DNA from: Actinobacteria bacterium UBA5176
GTDB taxonomy: Bacteria; Actinomycetota; UBA4738
Direction of reading: 5' to 3'
NCBI GenBank assembly: GCA_002413305.1
Contig: DHWS01000129.1
Span: forward strand, 4,493-27,497
Length of the DNA: 23,005 nucleotides
The position numbers and the translations under genes were made by a program. Below, one piece after another: positions 14,698 to 21,929 of this stretch (positions are counted from its first letter, which is position 1; each line of letters starts with the position of its first letter). A model generated the notes under the pieces. It was given only the letters and a program-made list of their open reading frames with translations. It had not been told where the DNA came from and did no database searches.

Positions 14698-16428
14698 GTG
14701 CCGGGCGTGTCGTTCGTCCTCGCATTCGTCATCATGGCGCCGCTGCTCGCGCCGGGGTTCGTCCTGGACTACGACATGGCGTTCGTCCCCCGGCCGCGCC
14801 TGTCGCGGGAACTGCTCGGGCTGGGGACGGGGCTGCCCCGTAACGTTCCGTTCGGGCTGCTCGCTGGGCTCCTGTCGCGGGTTGTGTCGGGGATGGTGGT
14901 CCAGAAGCTCGTCCTGGTGGGGATCGTCGCCGCCGGGGCGTGGGGGACCGCCCGCCTGCTCACCGCCGCCCGGCCCGCCGCCCGGGCGGCCGCCGCGGTC
15001 TTGTTCGTCTGGAACCCCTTGGTCTACGAGCGGCTCCTCCTCGGGCAGGCGGCGTTCCTGCTCTCCTACGCGACGCTTCCCTGGGTCGTCTGCGCGGCCG
15101 AACGGCTCCGCCGAGCCGAACCCGGCGCCCCGGCCCGGTTGGTGGTGGCGATTGGGCTGGCCGCGTTCGCCAGCCCGTACGGAGGGATCATCGCTGCCGG
15201 GACCGCCCTGGCCGTCGTCGCATGGCCCTCGGACCGGCGGCGCTCGGTCTTGCCGGGGGCCGTTCGAACGGGCGTCCTGGAACGGACGGCCGTCACGCTG
15301 GCCGCCGCGGCGGTGGTGAACCTCCCCTGGCTCCTTCCCTCGATCCTCCGCCCGGGCGGTGCAGCCGCCCCGGCCGCCGGGTTCGACCTGTTCCGGTCCC
15401 GGTCCGATTCGCCCCTCGGGCTGTTCGGCAGCCTGCTGTCGCTCGGGGGAACGTGGCGGACCGACCTGGCGCCCCCCGGCCGTGACACCGTGGCGTGGGT
15501 CCTGGCGTTCCTGTTGATCCTCGCGGTCGCCGTGGCCGGCTGGATCCGGCGATCGCGGGACGCCGACCGCGGTGGGCTCTTCGGCTTGACACTGGTGGCG
15601 GTGGTTGGGTTCGCGCTGGCATACGGGGTGGCGCTGCCCGGCCTCGGGCACGCCGTACGGTGGTTGGGCGTGCACGGGCCGGGGGGCGGCATCCTGCGCG
15701 ATGCCCAGAAGTTCATCGCCCCGCTGGCGCTGCTGCTGGCGGTCTCGTTCGGTCACGGGGTGGAGGGGGTGCTGGCCCGGGCCGGGCAGGCTTCCTGGCA
15801 CTCCCTGGCCGGGGTGGCGCTGGCGGTCCTTCCGGTCGCCCTGGTCCCCACCCTTGCCTGGGGGGCGTCGAACCGCTTGTTCGTGAGCGACTACCCCGCT
15901 GACTGGACGCGGGCCCGGGCGGTCATGGCTGCCGACCCCGCGCCCGGGGCCGTCCTGGTGTTCCCCTGGCACCTGTACCTGCCACTCGGCTGGAACCGCG
16001 ACCGCGTGGTGATCGAGCCCGCCTCGTCGTTCTTCACCCGGCGGGCGGTGGTCTCCGATGCGCTCGAGGTGGGCCACACTCGGCTTCCACCTGAGGATCG
16101 GTGGGCTATCCTTGCCGATCCTGTGGTTCGATCCGGCCGCCCACTCGCCCTGCGTCTCCCTTCGCTGGGGATCCGGTACGTCCTCCTGCTTCGGGAGGCC
16201 GACGTCCGAGCCTTCGAGCCGCGCGTCGCCGGTCTCCGGTCCGTACTGGAAGGCCCGAACCTGCAACTGTTCAGGGTCCAAGGCCCGGTGACCATTCCGC
16301 GGCTCCCGGAGCCGCCCGCGGCGCCCGTGATCGGCGGCGATGTGGTGGCGGCCGTCTCGTTCCTTGGGGCGGTGGCCGCCCGGCGCCGGCGATCACGGGC
16401 GCTGGCAGGACCCGAGCCGTCACCGTGA
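14698..16428 (+). CDS. GT-C-like polytopic membrane protein, unassigned
   Basis: This protein of about 576 residues has around ten membrane segments followed by a soluble C-terminal part (about 420-576). The N-terminal region reads LDYDMAFVPRPRLSRELLGLG (23-43), with acidic residues just after the first helix as in GT-C glycosyltransferases. WNPLVYERLLLGQAAFLLSYATLPW (105-129) echoes the NP...G..A motif of AftD-type proteins. Other marked segments are RDAQKFIAPLALLLAVSFGHG and VLVFPWHLYLPLGWN. I read it as a GT-C relative whose function is unknown. The start is uncertain: GTG at 14698 lacks a clear ribosome binding site, and GTG at 14707 is close. The open frame reaches back into the DUF3068 gene but only as overlap. 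Its TGA overlaps the methyltransferase GTG (GTGA). Confidence 0.72.
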   Translation: MPGVSFVLAFVIMAPLLAPGFVLDYDMAFVPRPRLSRELLGLGTGLPRNVPFGLLAGLLSRVVSGMVVQKLVLVGIVAAGAWGTARLLTAARPAARAAAAVLFVWNPLVYERLLLGQAAFLLSYATLPWVVCAAERLRRAEPGAPARLVVAIGLAAFASPYGGIIAAGTALAVVAWPSDRRRSVLPGAVRTGVLERTAVTLAAAAVVNLPWLLPSILRPGGAAAPAAGFDLFRSRSDSPLGLFGSLLSLGGTWRTDLAPPGRDTVAWVLAFLLILAVAVAGWIRRSRDADRGGLFGLTLVAVVGFALAYGVALPGLGHAVRWLGVHGPGGGILRDAQKFIAPLALLLAVSFGHGVEGVLARAGQASWHSLAGVALAVLPVALVPTLAWGASNRLFVSDYPADWTRARAVMAADPAPGAVLVFPWHLYLPLGWNRDRVVIEPASSFFTRRAVVSDALEVGHTRLPPEDRWAILADPVVRSGRPLALRLPSLGIRYVLLLREADVRAFEPRVAGLRSVLEGPNLQLFRVQGPVTIPRLPEPPAAPVIGGDVVAAVSFLGAVAARRRRSRALAGPEPSP

Positions 16429-17435
16429 CCGAGGGGCGAACCCGTGGCTTTCCCGGTAAGGCGCTCGCCGCCGTCGACCGCCTGATGCCCCAATGGGCCA
16501 AGGAGGTCGTGCCGAAGTCCCTCCGCGGCCGCGTGGGCTCCCGGATGGCCGAAGGGGCCCGGGCCCTCCCGTCCTATGCGCGCCTGGCCGCGCTCATGTC
16601 CCGGTACCGGGTCGACCGCCTGGTGGGCACCGACCCCGCCACCTTCGAGGCCAGGATCCGGGAGTTCCTGGACATGGACGACGCCGCGATGGAGGGGTTC
16701 AGGGACCCCGAACGACAGCGGGCCTTCTCGGTCCGGTTCCGGTGGGGGCACGACCACGACTTCGGTTCGTTCGCCCTCCCCGGCATGATGGGGGACCGGC
16801 ACCTCACTATGCTGGCCACCTTCCGGGATCGGCTCGGCGCGCTGCCGTTCTCCCTGGAGGGCAAACGGATGCTCGACATCGGGTGTTGGACCGGCGGGGC
16901 GAGCCTGGTGCTCGCGGCGATGGGCGCCGAGGTCGTGGCCGTCGACGAGGTCCGCAAGTACATCGAAGCCCTCGGGTACCTGCAGCAGGCGTTCGGGATC
17001 GAGGGCCTCCACCCGCAGACGCGCTCGCTGTACGAGTGCCGGGGGGAGGGCTTCGACGACGCCTTCGACATCGTGCTGTTCGCTGGAGTCCTGTACCACG
17101 TCACCGACCCCGTCCTGGCGCTGCGGATCGTGTTCGACTGCCTGAAGAATGGCGGGACGTGCCTGGTGGAGACCGCGGCGGTCCGCTCGAGGCGCTCCGT
17201 GATGAAGTACGAAGGTCCGTCGGAGGATGTGGCCGCTGCGCGCGCCGGCGACGTCGCCTCCGGCTGGAACTGGTTCCTGCCATCGGCGCTGGCGCTCGCC
17301 CGGATGATGCGGGATGTCGGGTTCGCCGACGTCCGGGCCGAAGCCGCGCCGGGAAGTCGGGTCTACGCGGTCGGTCGCCGGGCGGGCCATGTCGACATGC
17401 TGCGGGCAGGGCTGAGCGCCCGGGACGTCCGGTAG
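16425..17435 (+). CDS. CmoB-like (DUF1698) SAM-dependent methyltransferase
   Basis: This 336-residue methyltransferase resembles the CmoB/DUF1698 group, whose best-known member modifies wobble uridine in tRNA, although many relatives act on small molecules or glycans. Motif I is LDIGCWTGGAS (150-160), with Asp174 after the second strand and FAGVLYHVTDP (about 224-234), the group's GVLYH motif. The N-terminal 140 residues are helical and carry many charged residues. The start is GTG at 16425, sharing four bases with the stop of the membrane protein before it, so co-translation is expected. Embedded in an envelope-glycan cluster, it more likely methylates a glycan or lipid-linked intermediate than tRNA. 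That is inference. The stop codon lies in a small hairpin. Confidence 0.8.
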   Translation: MTEGRTRGFPGKALAAVDRLMPQWAKEVVPKSLRGRVGSRMAEGARALPSYARLAALMSRYRVDRLVGTDPATFEARIREFLDMDDAAMEGFRDPERQRAFSVRFRWGHDHDFGSFALPGMMGDRHLTMLATFRDRLGALPFSLEGKRMLDIGCWTGGASLVLAAMGAEVVAVDEVRKYIEALGYLQQAFGIEGLHPQTRSLYECRGEGFDDAFDIVLFAGVLYHVTDPVLALRIVFDCLKNGGTCLVETAAVRSRRSVMKYEGPSEDVAAARAGDVASGWNWFLPSALALARMMRDVGFADVRAEAAPGSRVYAVGRRAGHVDMLRAGLSARDVR

Positions 17436-17443
17436 CGCCCGGA
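17428..17443 (+). terminator. Stop-codon hairpin after CmoB-like gene
   Basis: TCCGG-TAGCGC-CCGGA is a five-pair stem with the TAG stop codon in its loop. It shares GGTAGCGCCCGGA almost exactly with the end of DUF3068 copy 1. No T tract follows. Confidence 0.3.
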
Positions 17444-17519
17444 TAGGGCCGTTTGGTTCTGGCGGGACCGCCGCTTCGACTGCTATCCTTCCGCCGAGAC
17501 TCGCGAGAGGGAACATGAG

Positions 17520-17669
17520 ATGAGACGATTGCCGTTGCGACTGTTGCTCGTGCTAGTCGTCATCGCGCTCGGGATCTCCATCCTCTCCTCCTACGTGGCC
17601 GTCATCTCCCAGAACCCACACGCGTCGACCAAGCCTCTGTACGGTCCCAGCGACTTCGTCCAGCCCTAG
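17520..17669 (+). CDS. 49-residue single-helix membrane or secreted peptide
   Basis: This small gene encodes MRRLPLRLLLVLVVIALGIS, then about 29 more residues ending YGPSDFVQP. It has a basic start, one strongly hydrophobic helix (about 5-29) and a short polar tail containing SQNPHASTKPLYG. A good ribosome binding site, GAGAGGG, lies eight bases before the ATG at 17520. A TATCCT hexamer at about 17484 could be a -10 box. An earlier ATG at 17515 reads Met-Arg-stop and overlaps the real start. The peptide could be a membrane-anchored small protein with an outside tail or a poor signal peptide. I recognise no family. Its position, closing the plus-strand DUF3068 operon, suggests it partners one of these membrane proteins. 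Confidence 0.6.
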   Translation: MRRLPLRLLLVLVVIALGISILSSYVAVISQNPHASTKPLYGPSDFVQP

Positions 17670-17699
17670 CCGTACGCCACGGTTCCTCGGATCGGCCCA

Positions 17700-17716
17700 T
17701 AACGACGCCGTCGTTA
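17700..17716. terminator. 17-base perfect palindrome between convergent genes
   Basis: TAACGACG-C-CGTCGTTA is a perfect inverted repeat with eight-base arms around one base. It lies between the stop of the small peptide gene (17669) and the stop of the flippase-glycosyltransferase fusion (17738). As RNA it would fold with a short loop on both strands, fitting a bidirectional terminator. A protein-binding operator is the alternative. No T tract is present. Confidence 0.4.
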
Positions 17717-17737
17717 ATGTGCGCGCCCGAAACGGCC

Positions 17738-20065
17738 TTACGGGGAGGATTCGACGACGACGGCAACCGATTCGAGGACCCTGACGGAGGCGTCTTCGGT
17801 CGACAGGCCGACCAGCACCGAATCGAACAAGTAGGCGGTCCGGTCCCAAGAGAACGAGGTGGCGTGACGGGCCGCCTCGGTCCCCATCTGCTCCCGAAGG
17901 GCCGGGTCAGACAGCAGCCTGGCCAGGGCGGGTTCGAACTCCTCCACTCGGTCCACCAGGATCCCCGTCAGGCCGTCCCGGATTGATTCCTCCAGGCCGC
18001 CGACCCGAAAGGCCAGCGCCGGGGTCTTGCAGGCGGCGGCTTCGATGACGTTCTGGCCCCAGCCCTCCATCACCGACGGGACCGCCAGTACCCACGCCTC
18101 GCTCAGGAGACGCCTCTTCGTGTCCTCCTCGACCCAGCCGGTGAACGTGACCCGGTCCTCGATCCCCCTAGCCCGGGCGTGTGCGACCAGGCGTTCGTCC
18201 CATGGGCCACTGCCGATCACCAGCAGCCGGAGGTCCGGGTGTCGGTCGCGCAACCCGGTCACCGCGTCCAGGACGATCTCGATCCGCTTGTGCGGAACCA
18301 GCCGGCCGAGGCACGCGATGGTCGGAGCCGGTGCCTTCCCCGCCACCTCCTCAAGCGGCTGGGCGCCGTTCGGGACCACGTCGATGGCCATCGCCGGCAC
18401 CCCAAGGCCGATCAGCCCCAGGCGCGTCGATTCCGACACCGCGACGTGGTGGGTGTAGCGATACACGCGAGGCGCCAGCCGTGATTCGACCCACCAGCCA
18501 CCTCGGGCCATCCACCGGGGGAAGTTCATCGACCATTGCGCCTCGTGGACGTGGTGCACCAGGCAGATCACCGGCTTACGGCAGTAGGCCGGCGCGAAGA
18601 ACGGAATCCCGTTCTTCACGTCGATCACGAAGTCGTGCGGCTCCAACCGGCCGAGCAGGTGGTAGACGAAGGCCCACCAGTACACGGTCCGCCACGACCC
18701 CCGGTGGACGAATCGGACGCCACCCCGGGTCTCGATGGCCGGCGCATTGTCGTGTGCTGCACAGAAGACAGTCACCGGGCGCCCGGCGGCGACCAGGCGG
18801 GTGGCTATTTGTTCGACGTAGACCTCCGAGCCACCGCCCTGCGGATGACGGGTATCCCGCCAGTTCAGGATCAGCACGCCGCCGGATTCACTCTCCTCGC
18901 GCAGCAACGCGAGCGCGGGAAGGCCGATCGCCATGAAGGCGCCTCCCTGAAGGAAGAGCGAGTAGACGGCCACCGAGGTCGGCGCGTGGGCGAGCGTGAT
19001 GATCGCCACCGTCCCTATGCAGGTGACTGGGATGATCGACCACACCCAGCCGGTGGCGCCGCGCCCCATGAGCAGCTGGGCCAGGATGGTGGCGAACCCG
19101 CCGAGGAGCATGGCGAGCCCGAGGACGCGGAGCGTTCCGGTGGCACCGACGAACCGTGACCCGTAGGTGAGGCGGAGCAGGAATCGGGGTGCAAGTTCGA
19201 TCAGACCCACGGCAACGGTTCCGGGGACGATAGCCAGCATGGCCGTCCGCTTCAGGGCCCGGCGGGGCCCTTCGACGGCGGACCGCCGGAGCGCATACGC
19301 CGCGGCCGGCATTTGGGAGAACAGGGCCACGCGGGCCAGCGACGCCGCACCCACGTAGGCACCGGACGCGTTCGGGTTGGCCAGCCGGATCGCGAAGACG
19401 TCGACGATCTGGGTGAGCCCCAGGGCGAATAGTCCCAACAGGGCGATCCAGACATCACGGCCGAGCGGTTCGCTGGTGCCGGTCGAGATCCGGGGGATCG
19501 CCACCTCGGTGAAGATCAGCGCGACCAGCATCCCAAGCACGAGCCCGGCCGAGGCGCCCTCCAGCCCGAAGCCGAACAGGACCAGCGCCACCGGCAGCGC
19601 CAGCCGGGCCGCGCCTTCGACCACGAAGGTGAGCCCGACGAACTGGAACCGGCCCAGGCCGACCAGCGCGCCACGGTTCCACGCCAGCAGGACCAGGAAG
19701 GCCGCGCCGAGTGCGAACCAGCCGGTGGATCGAACGGTCGTCGAATGGGTGAACATCGTCGCCACCCACACCAGCGCGGCCGCGCCCGGCAGGACCAACC
19801 GCTTGCGTCCCCGGGGGAAGCGGTCGTGCAGCGCGGCGAACATCTCGGTCCCGCCGGAGAGCGCGTTGACCGGCCCGATCAGCGCGAGCAGGCCGGCGAT
19901 GAGCACGCCGAGAGTGCCGAACACCGGCGGCGCCAGCATCCGGCCCATCAGCGAGGAGAAGACGAAGTTCAGGCCGGCCGCGCCGACCAGGCCCATCCCG
20001 AAGACCAGCGTTCCCGTGAACTCGCGATCGCCCGCAGCAGACTGCCCTGAACGTGCTCGTCGCAT
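17738..20065 (-). CDS. Fused polysaccharide flippase and GT4 glycosyltransferase
   Basis: This 775-residue protein has two parts in one uninterrupted frame. Residues 1 to about 388 are a MOP/Wzx-type oligosaccharide flippase with about 12 membrane helices, including the start FTGTLVFGMGLVGAAGLNFVF and the late YGSRFVGATGTLRVLGLAMLL typical of Wzx-like carriers. After a seven-residue linker, residues 396-775 are a complete GT4 glycosyltransferase. It opens with VLILNWRDTRHPQGGGSEVYVEQ (397-419), has GRLVPHKR (587-594) in the donor domain, and the E-x7-E motif at Glu667 and Glu675 (EGWGQNVIE). The ATG at 20065 follows GGGGGG. An in-frame ATG at 20119 would add 18 residues and has no ribosome binding site. 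It is probably co-transcribed after gmd. The fusion should join glycosylation at the inner face to export. Confidence 0.85.
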   Translation of the reverse strand: MRRARSGQSAAGDREFTGTLVFGMGLVGAAGLNFVFSSLMGRMLAPPVFGTLGVLIAGLLALIGPVNALSGGTEMFAALHDRFPRGRKRLVLPGAAALVWVATMFTHSTTVRSTGWFALGAAFLVLLAWNRGALVGLGRFQFVGLTFVVEGAARLALPVALVLFGFGLEGASAGLVLGMLVALIFTEVAIPRISTGTSEPLGRDVWIALLGLFALGLTQIVDVFAIRLANPNASGAYVGAASLARVALFSQMPAAAYALRRSAVEGPRRALKRTAMLAIVPGTVAVGLIELAPRFLLRLTYGSRFVGATGTLRVLGLAMLLGGFATILAQLLMGRGATGWVWSIIPVTCIGTVAIITLAHAPTSVAVYSLFLQGGAFMAIGLPALALLREESESGGVLILNWRDTRHPQGGGSEVYVEQIATRLVAAGRPVTVFCAAHDNAPAIETRGGVRFVHRGSWRTVYWWAFVYHLLGRLEPHDFVIDVKNGIPFFAPAYCRKPVICLVHHVHEAQWSMNFPRWMARGGWWVESRLAPRVYRYTHHVAVSESTRLGLIGLGVPAMAIDVVPNGAQPLEEVAGKAPAPTIACLGRLVPHKRIEIVLDAVTGLRDRHPDLRLLVIGSGPWDERLVAHARARGIEDRVTFTGWVEEDTKRRLLSEAWVLAVPSVMEGWGQNVIEAAACKTPALAFRVGGLEESIRDGLTGILVDRVEEFEPALARLLSDPALREQMGTEAARHATSFSWDRTAYLFDSVLVGLSTEDASVRVLESVAVVVESSP

Positions 20066-20090
20066 CGACGCGATGCCCCCCGACAAGACG

Positions 20091-20108
20091 GGAGTCCGGA
20101 TGGACTCC
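20091..20108 (-). terminator. Hairpin in the gmd to flippase spacer
   Basis: GGAGTCC-ATCC-GGACTCC (read on the minus strand) is a perfect seven-pair stem with a four-base loop. It lies 25 bases before the preferred ATG of the flippase fusion, in the 89-base spacer after gmd, and could act as an intercistronic terminator/attenuator or a processing signal. The spacer also has the palindrome GCAAGCTTGC (20141-20150). Confidence 0.35.
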
Positions 20109-20154
20109 GGGCAGTTCATCTCACACCACGGCCGGATAATGCAAGCTTGCTCAC

Positions 20155-21150
20155 CTACCGGTGCCGGGTGGCCTTCTCCTGTTCGAGCTCCAGATCGGAC
20201 CGCACCATGCCGGTGATCAGCTCGTCGAACCCCACGGTCGGCTCCCAGCCGAGCACGCGGCGGGCCTTCGAGGCGTCCGCGACCAGCTCCTCGACGTCGG
20301 CGGGCCGCAGGTACCGCTCGTCCACGACCACGTACTTCTCCCAGTCCTCGATCTCGGCGGCAACGAACGCCGCGGCCACCATCTGGCGCACGGAGTGGGT
20401 CACGCCGGTCCCGATGACGTAGTCGTCGGGTTCGGGCTGCTGCAGCATCAGCCACATCGCGCGCACGTAGTCGCCGGCGAACCCCCAGTCGCGCCTGGCA
20501 TCGAGATTCCCCAGCGCCAGTTCGTTCTGGAGCCCGAGCTTGATCCTGGCCACCGCGTTCGTGACCTTCCGAGTGACGAACTCGAGACCCCTCCGACGAC
20601 TCTCGTGGTTGAACAGGATGCCGCTGCAGGCGAAGAGGTCGTAGGACTCCCGGTAGTTGATCGTGGTGTGATGCCCGAACACCTTCGACACGCCATACGG
20701 GCTCCTCGGATGGAACGGGGTGTCCTCGTTCTGGGGCGACGAACGGACCTGTCCGAACATCTCACTGGAGGAGGCCTGATAGAACTTGATCGAGTTCTTC
20801 GGCCCGGTCCCGCCCACCACCCGGATGGCGTGGAGCATCCGCAGGACGCCCAGCCCGGTCACGTTGGCCGTCAGCTCCGGCTGCTTGAACGAGAGCGCGA
20901 CGAAGGAGATGGCCCCCAGGTTGTAGACCTCGTCCGGCTGGCTGAGCTCGACGGCCGCGATCAGGGACGGGAGGTCGCTCAGGTCGCCCCCGATCAGCTC
21001 GACGAACGGGAACTGCTCGCGCACGTCGTCGCCCCGGGGATTGGCCTGGCCGGCGACCAGGCCGAAGACGTCGTAGCCTCGCCCGTGGAGGTACTCGGCG
21101 AGGTACCGGCCGTCCTGGCCCGTGATCCCGGTGATCAGCGCCCGCGGCAC
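20155..21150 (-). CDS. gmd: GDP-mannose 4,6-dehydratase
   Basis: This is a 331-residue short-chain dehydrogenase/reductase-family enzyme converting GDP-D-mannose to GDP-4-keto-6-deoxy-D-mannose in the cytoplasm. The NAD(P)-binding motif is GITGQDG (8-14), typical of Gmd ([11 protein letters not shown] in other species). The catalytic SSSEMFG (127-133) is present, as are Tyr152 and Lys156 in YGVSK. LFNHES and [14 protein letters not shown], both Gmd hallmarks, follow. The start is GTG at 21150, 37 bases downstream of the rpsD stop. The gene is slightly shorter than the usual 340-370 residues. No epimerase-reductase (fcl) or reductase (rmd) is next to it, so the final deoxysugar is unknown. It probably feeds the flippase-glycosyltransferase encoded next in the operon. 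Confidence 0.93.
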   Translation of the reverse strand: MPRALITGITGQDGRYLAEYLHGRGYDVFGLVAGQANPRGDDVREQFPFVELIGGDLSDLPSLIAAVELSQPDEVYNLGAISFVALSFKQPELTANVTGLGVLRMLHAIRVVGGTGPKNSIKFYQASSSEMFGQVRSSPQNEDTPFHPRSPYGVSKVFGHHTTINYRESYDLFACSGILFNHESRRRGLEFVTRKVTNAVARIKLGLQNELALGNLDARRDWGFAGDYVRAMWLMLQQPEPDDYVIGTGVTHSVRQMVAAAFVAAEIEDWEKYVVVDERYLRPADVEELVADASKARRVLGWEPTVGFDELITGMVRSDLELEQEKATRHR

Positions 21151-21187
21151 GGAGTCCGACCTGCCCGCTGCGCCCGGATCGTTCGTG

Positions 21188-21790
21188 CTAGGACATGAAC
21201 TCGACGATGAGCCGCTCGTCCACTTCGACCGGCAGCGGGATCTCGTCTCGCTCGGGTAGCCGGGTCAGGCTCCCGCTCACGTTGCCCTTGTCCCGCTCCA
21301 GGTAGACAGGCGGATCGGGCGTCACCTCGAGTGCTTCGCGCACCGAGACGAAGTTCTTCGCCGCTCGGGTGGCCTCGATGGACTGGCCGGGCCGGACCGC
21401 GATGGACGGGATGTTGACCTGCTTGCCGTCCAGCAGGACGTGTCCGTGCGACACGAGCTGGCGGGCCTGGGGGAGCGTCTGGGCGAAGCCCAGCCGAAGC
21501 ACCATGGCGTCGAGACGGGTCTCGAGCAGCCGGAGCAGTTCCTCGCCGGTCACGCCCTGACGGCGCGTGGCTTCGGCGAAGTACCGCCGGAACTGCCGCT
21601 CCCCGACCCCGTACATCGAACGGAGCTTCTGCTTCTCGAGCATCCGCAGGTGGTACTCCGTGAGGCGGCGACGGGCCCGTCCGTGCTGGCCGGGTGGGTA
21701 GGGCCGCTTGTTCGTCGGGCAGTTCGGGCGCCCGCAGACCGCGGCGCCGACCCTGCGGCACATCCGGTGTTTCGGTCCGATCTTCTGCAT
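21188..21790 (-). CDS. rpsD: 30S ribosomal protein S4
   Basis: This 200-residue S4 is a primary assembly protein of the 30S subunit that also represses its own operon in several bacteria. The N-terminus [15 protein letters not shown], the segment YPPGQHG (31-37) and the S4 RNA-binding fold ([35 protein letters not shown]) are diagnostic. The zinc-site positions read His8, Cys11, Cys19, Cys24, where zinc-binding S4 proteins normally have four Cys, so a His-Cys3 site is possible. The ATG at 21790 follows GAGGAAG at good spacing, and an extended frame to 21871 is not needed. The gene stands alone here, without rpsK, rpsM or rpoA, and is followed closely by gmd. Confidence 0.96.
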   Translation of the reverse strand: MQKIGPKHRMCRRVGAAVCGRPNCPTNKRPYPPGQHGRARRRLTEYHLRMLEKQKLRSMYGVGERQFRRYFAEATRRQGVTGEELLRLLETRLDAMVLRLGFAQTLPQARQLVSHGHVLLDGKQVNIPSIAVRPGQSIEATRAAKNFVSVREALEVTPDPPVYLERDKGNVSGSLTRLPERDEIPLPVEVDERLIVEFMS

Positions 21791-21929
21791 ACGGCTTCCT
21801 CTTGGGAGGGTACGGTCGGGTCTCCGGGCGCGGGCGATGGTTTGCGCTGGCGCGGCTAGCCATTGTCCCATACTGGCGGATCAGCTGACACGCTCGGCCG
21901 ATCGCCGGCTCGGCAGGATCTGCGGACCG
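21791..21929 (-). promoter_or_regulatory. Spacer ahead of rpsD
   Basis: This 139-base spacer between the MTB12-like lipoprotein gene and rpsD is likely to hold the rpsD promoter and leader. A TATGGGACAAT stretch (minus strand, about 21862-21872) is the best -10-like sequence, but no clear -35 is seen. The heptamer GCTCGGC occurs twice on the plus strand (21892-21898 and 21908-21914). AGAGGAAG at the end is the ribosome binding site. Confidence 0.3.

Noticed and set aside
14377..16281. Minus-strand open frame of 634 codons opposite the GT-C-like gene
   Set aside because: It is Gln/Gly/Arg/Pro-rich with no recognisable domain, while the plus strand encodes a clean polytopic membrane protein.
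15891..17516. Minus-strand open frame of 541 codons opposite the CmoB-like methyltransferase
   Set aside because: It is antisense to clear SAM-binding motifs and has no domain of its own.
20066..20455. N-terminal extension of the flippase fusion frame
   Set aside because: It overlaps gmd and is Arg-rich. The flippase helix pattern begins after 20065, where a GGGGGG ribosome binding site is available.
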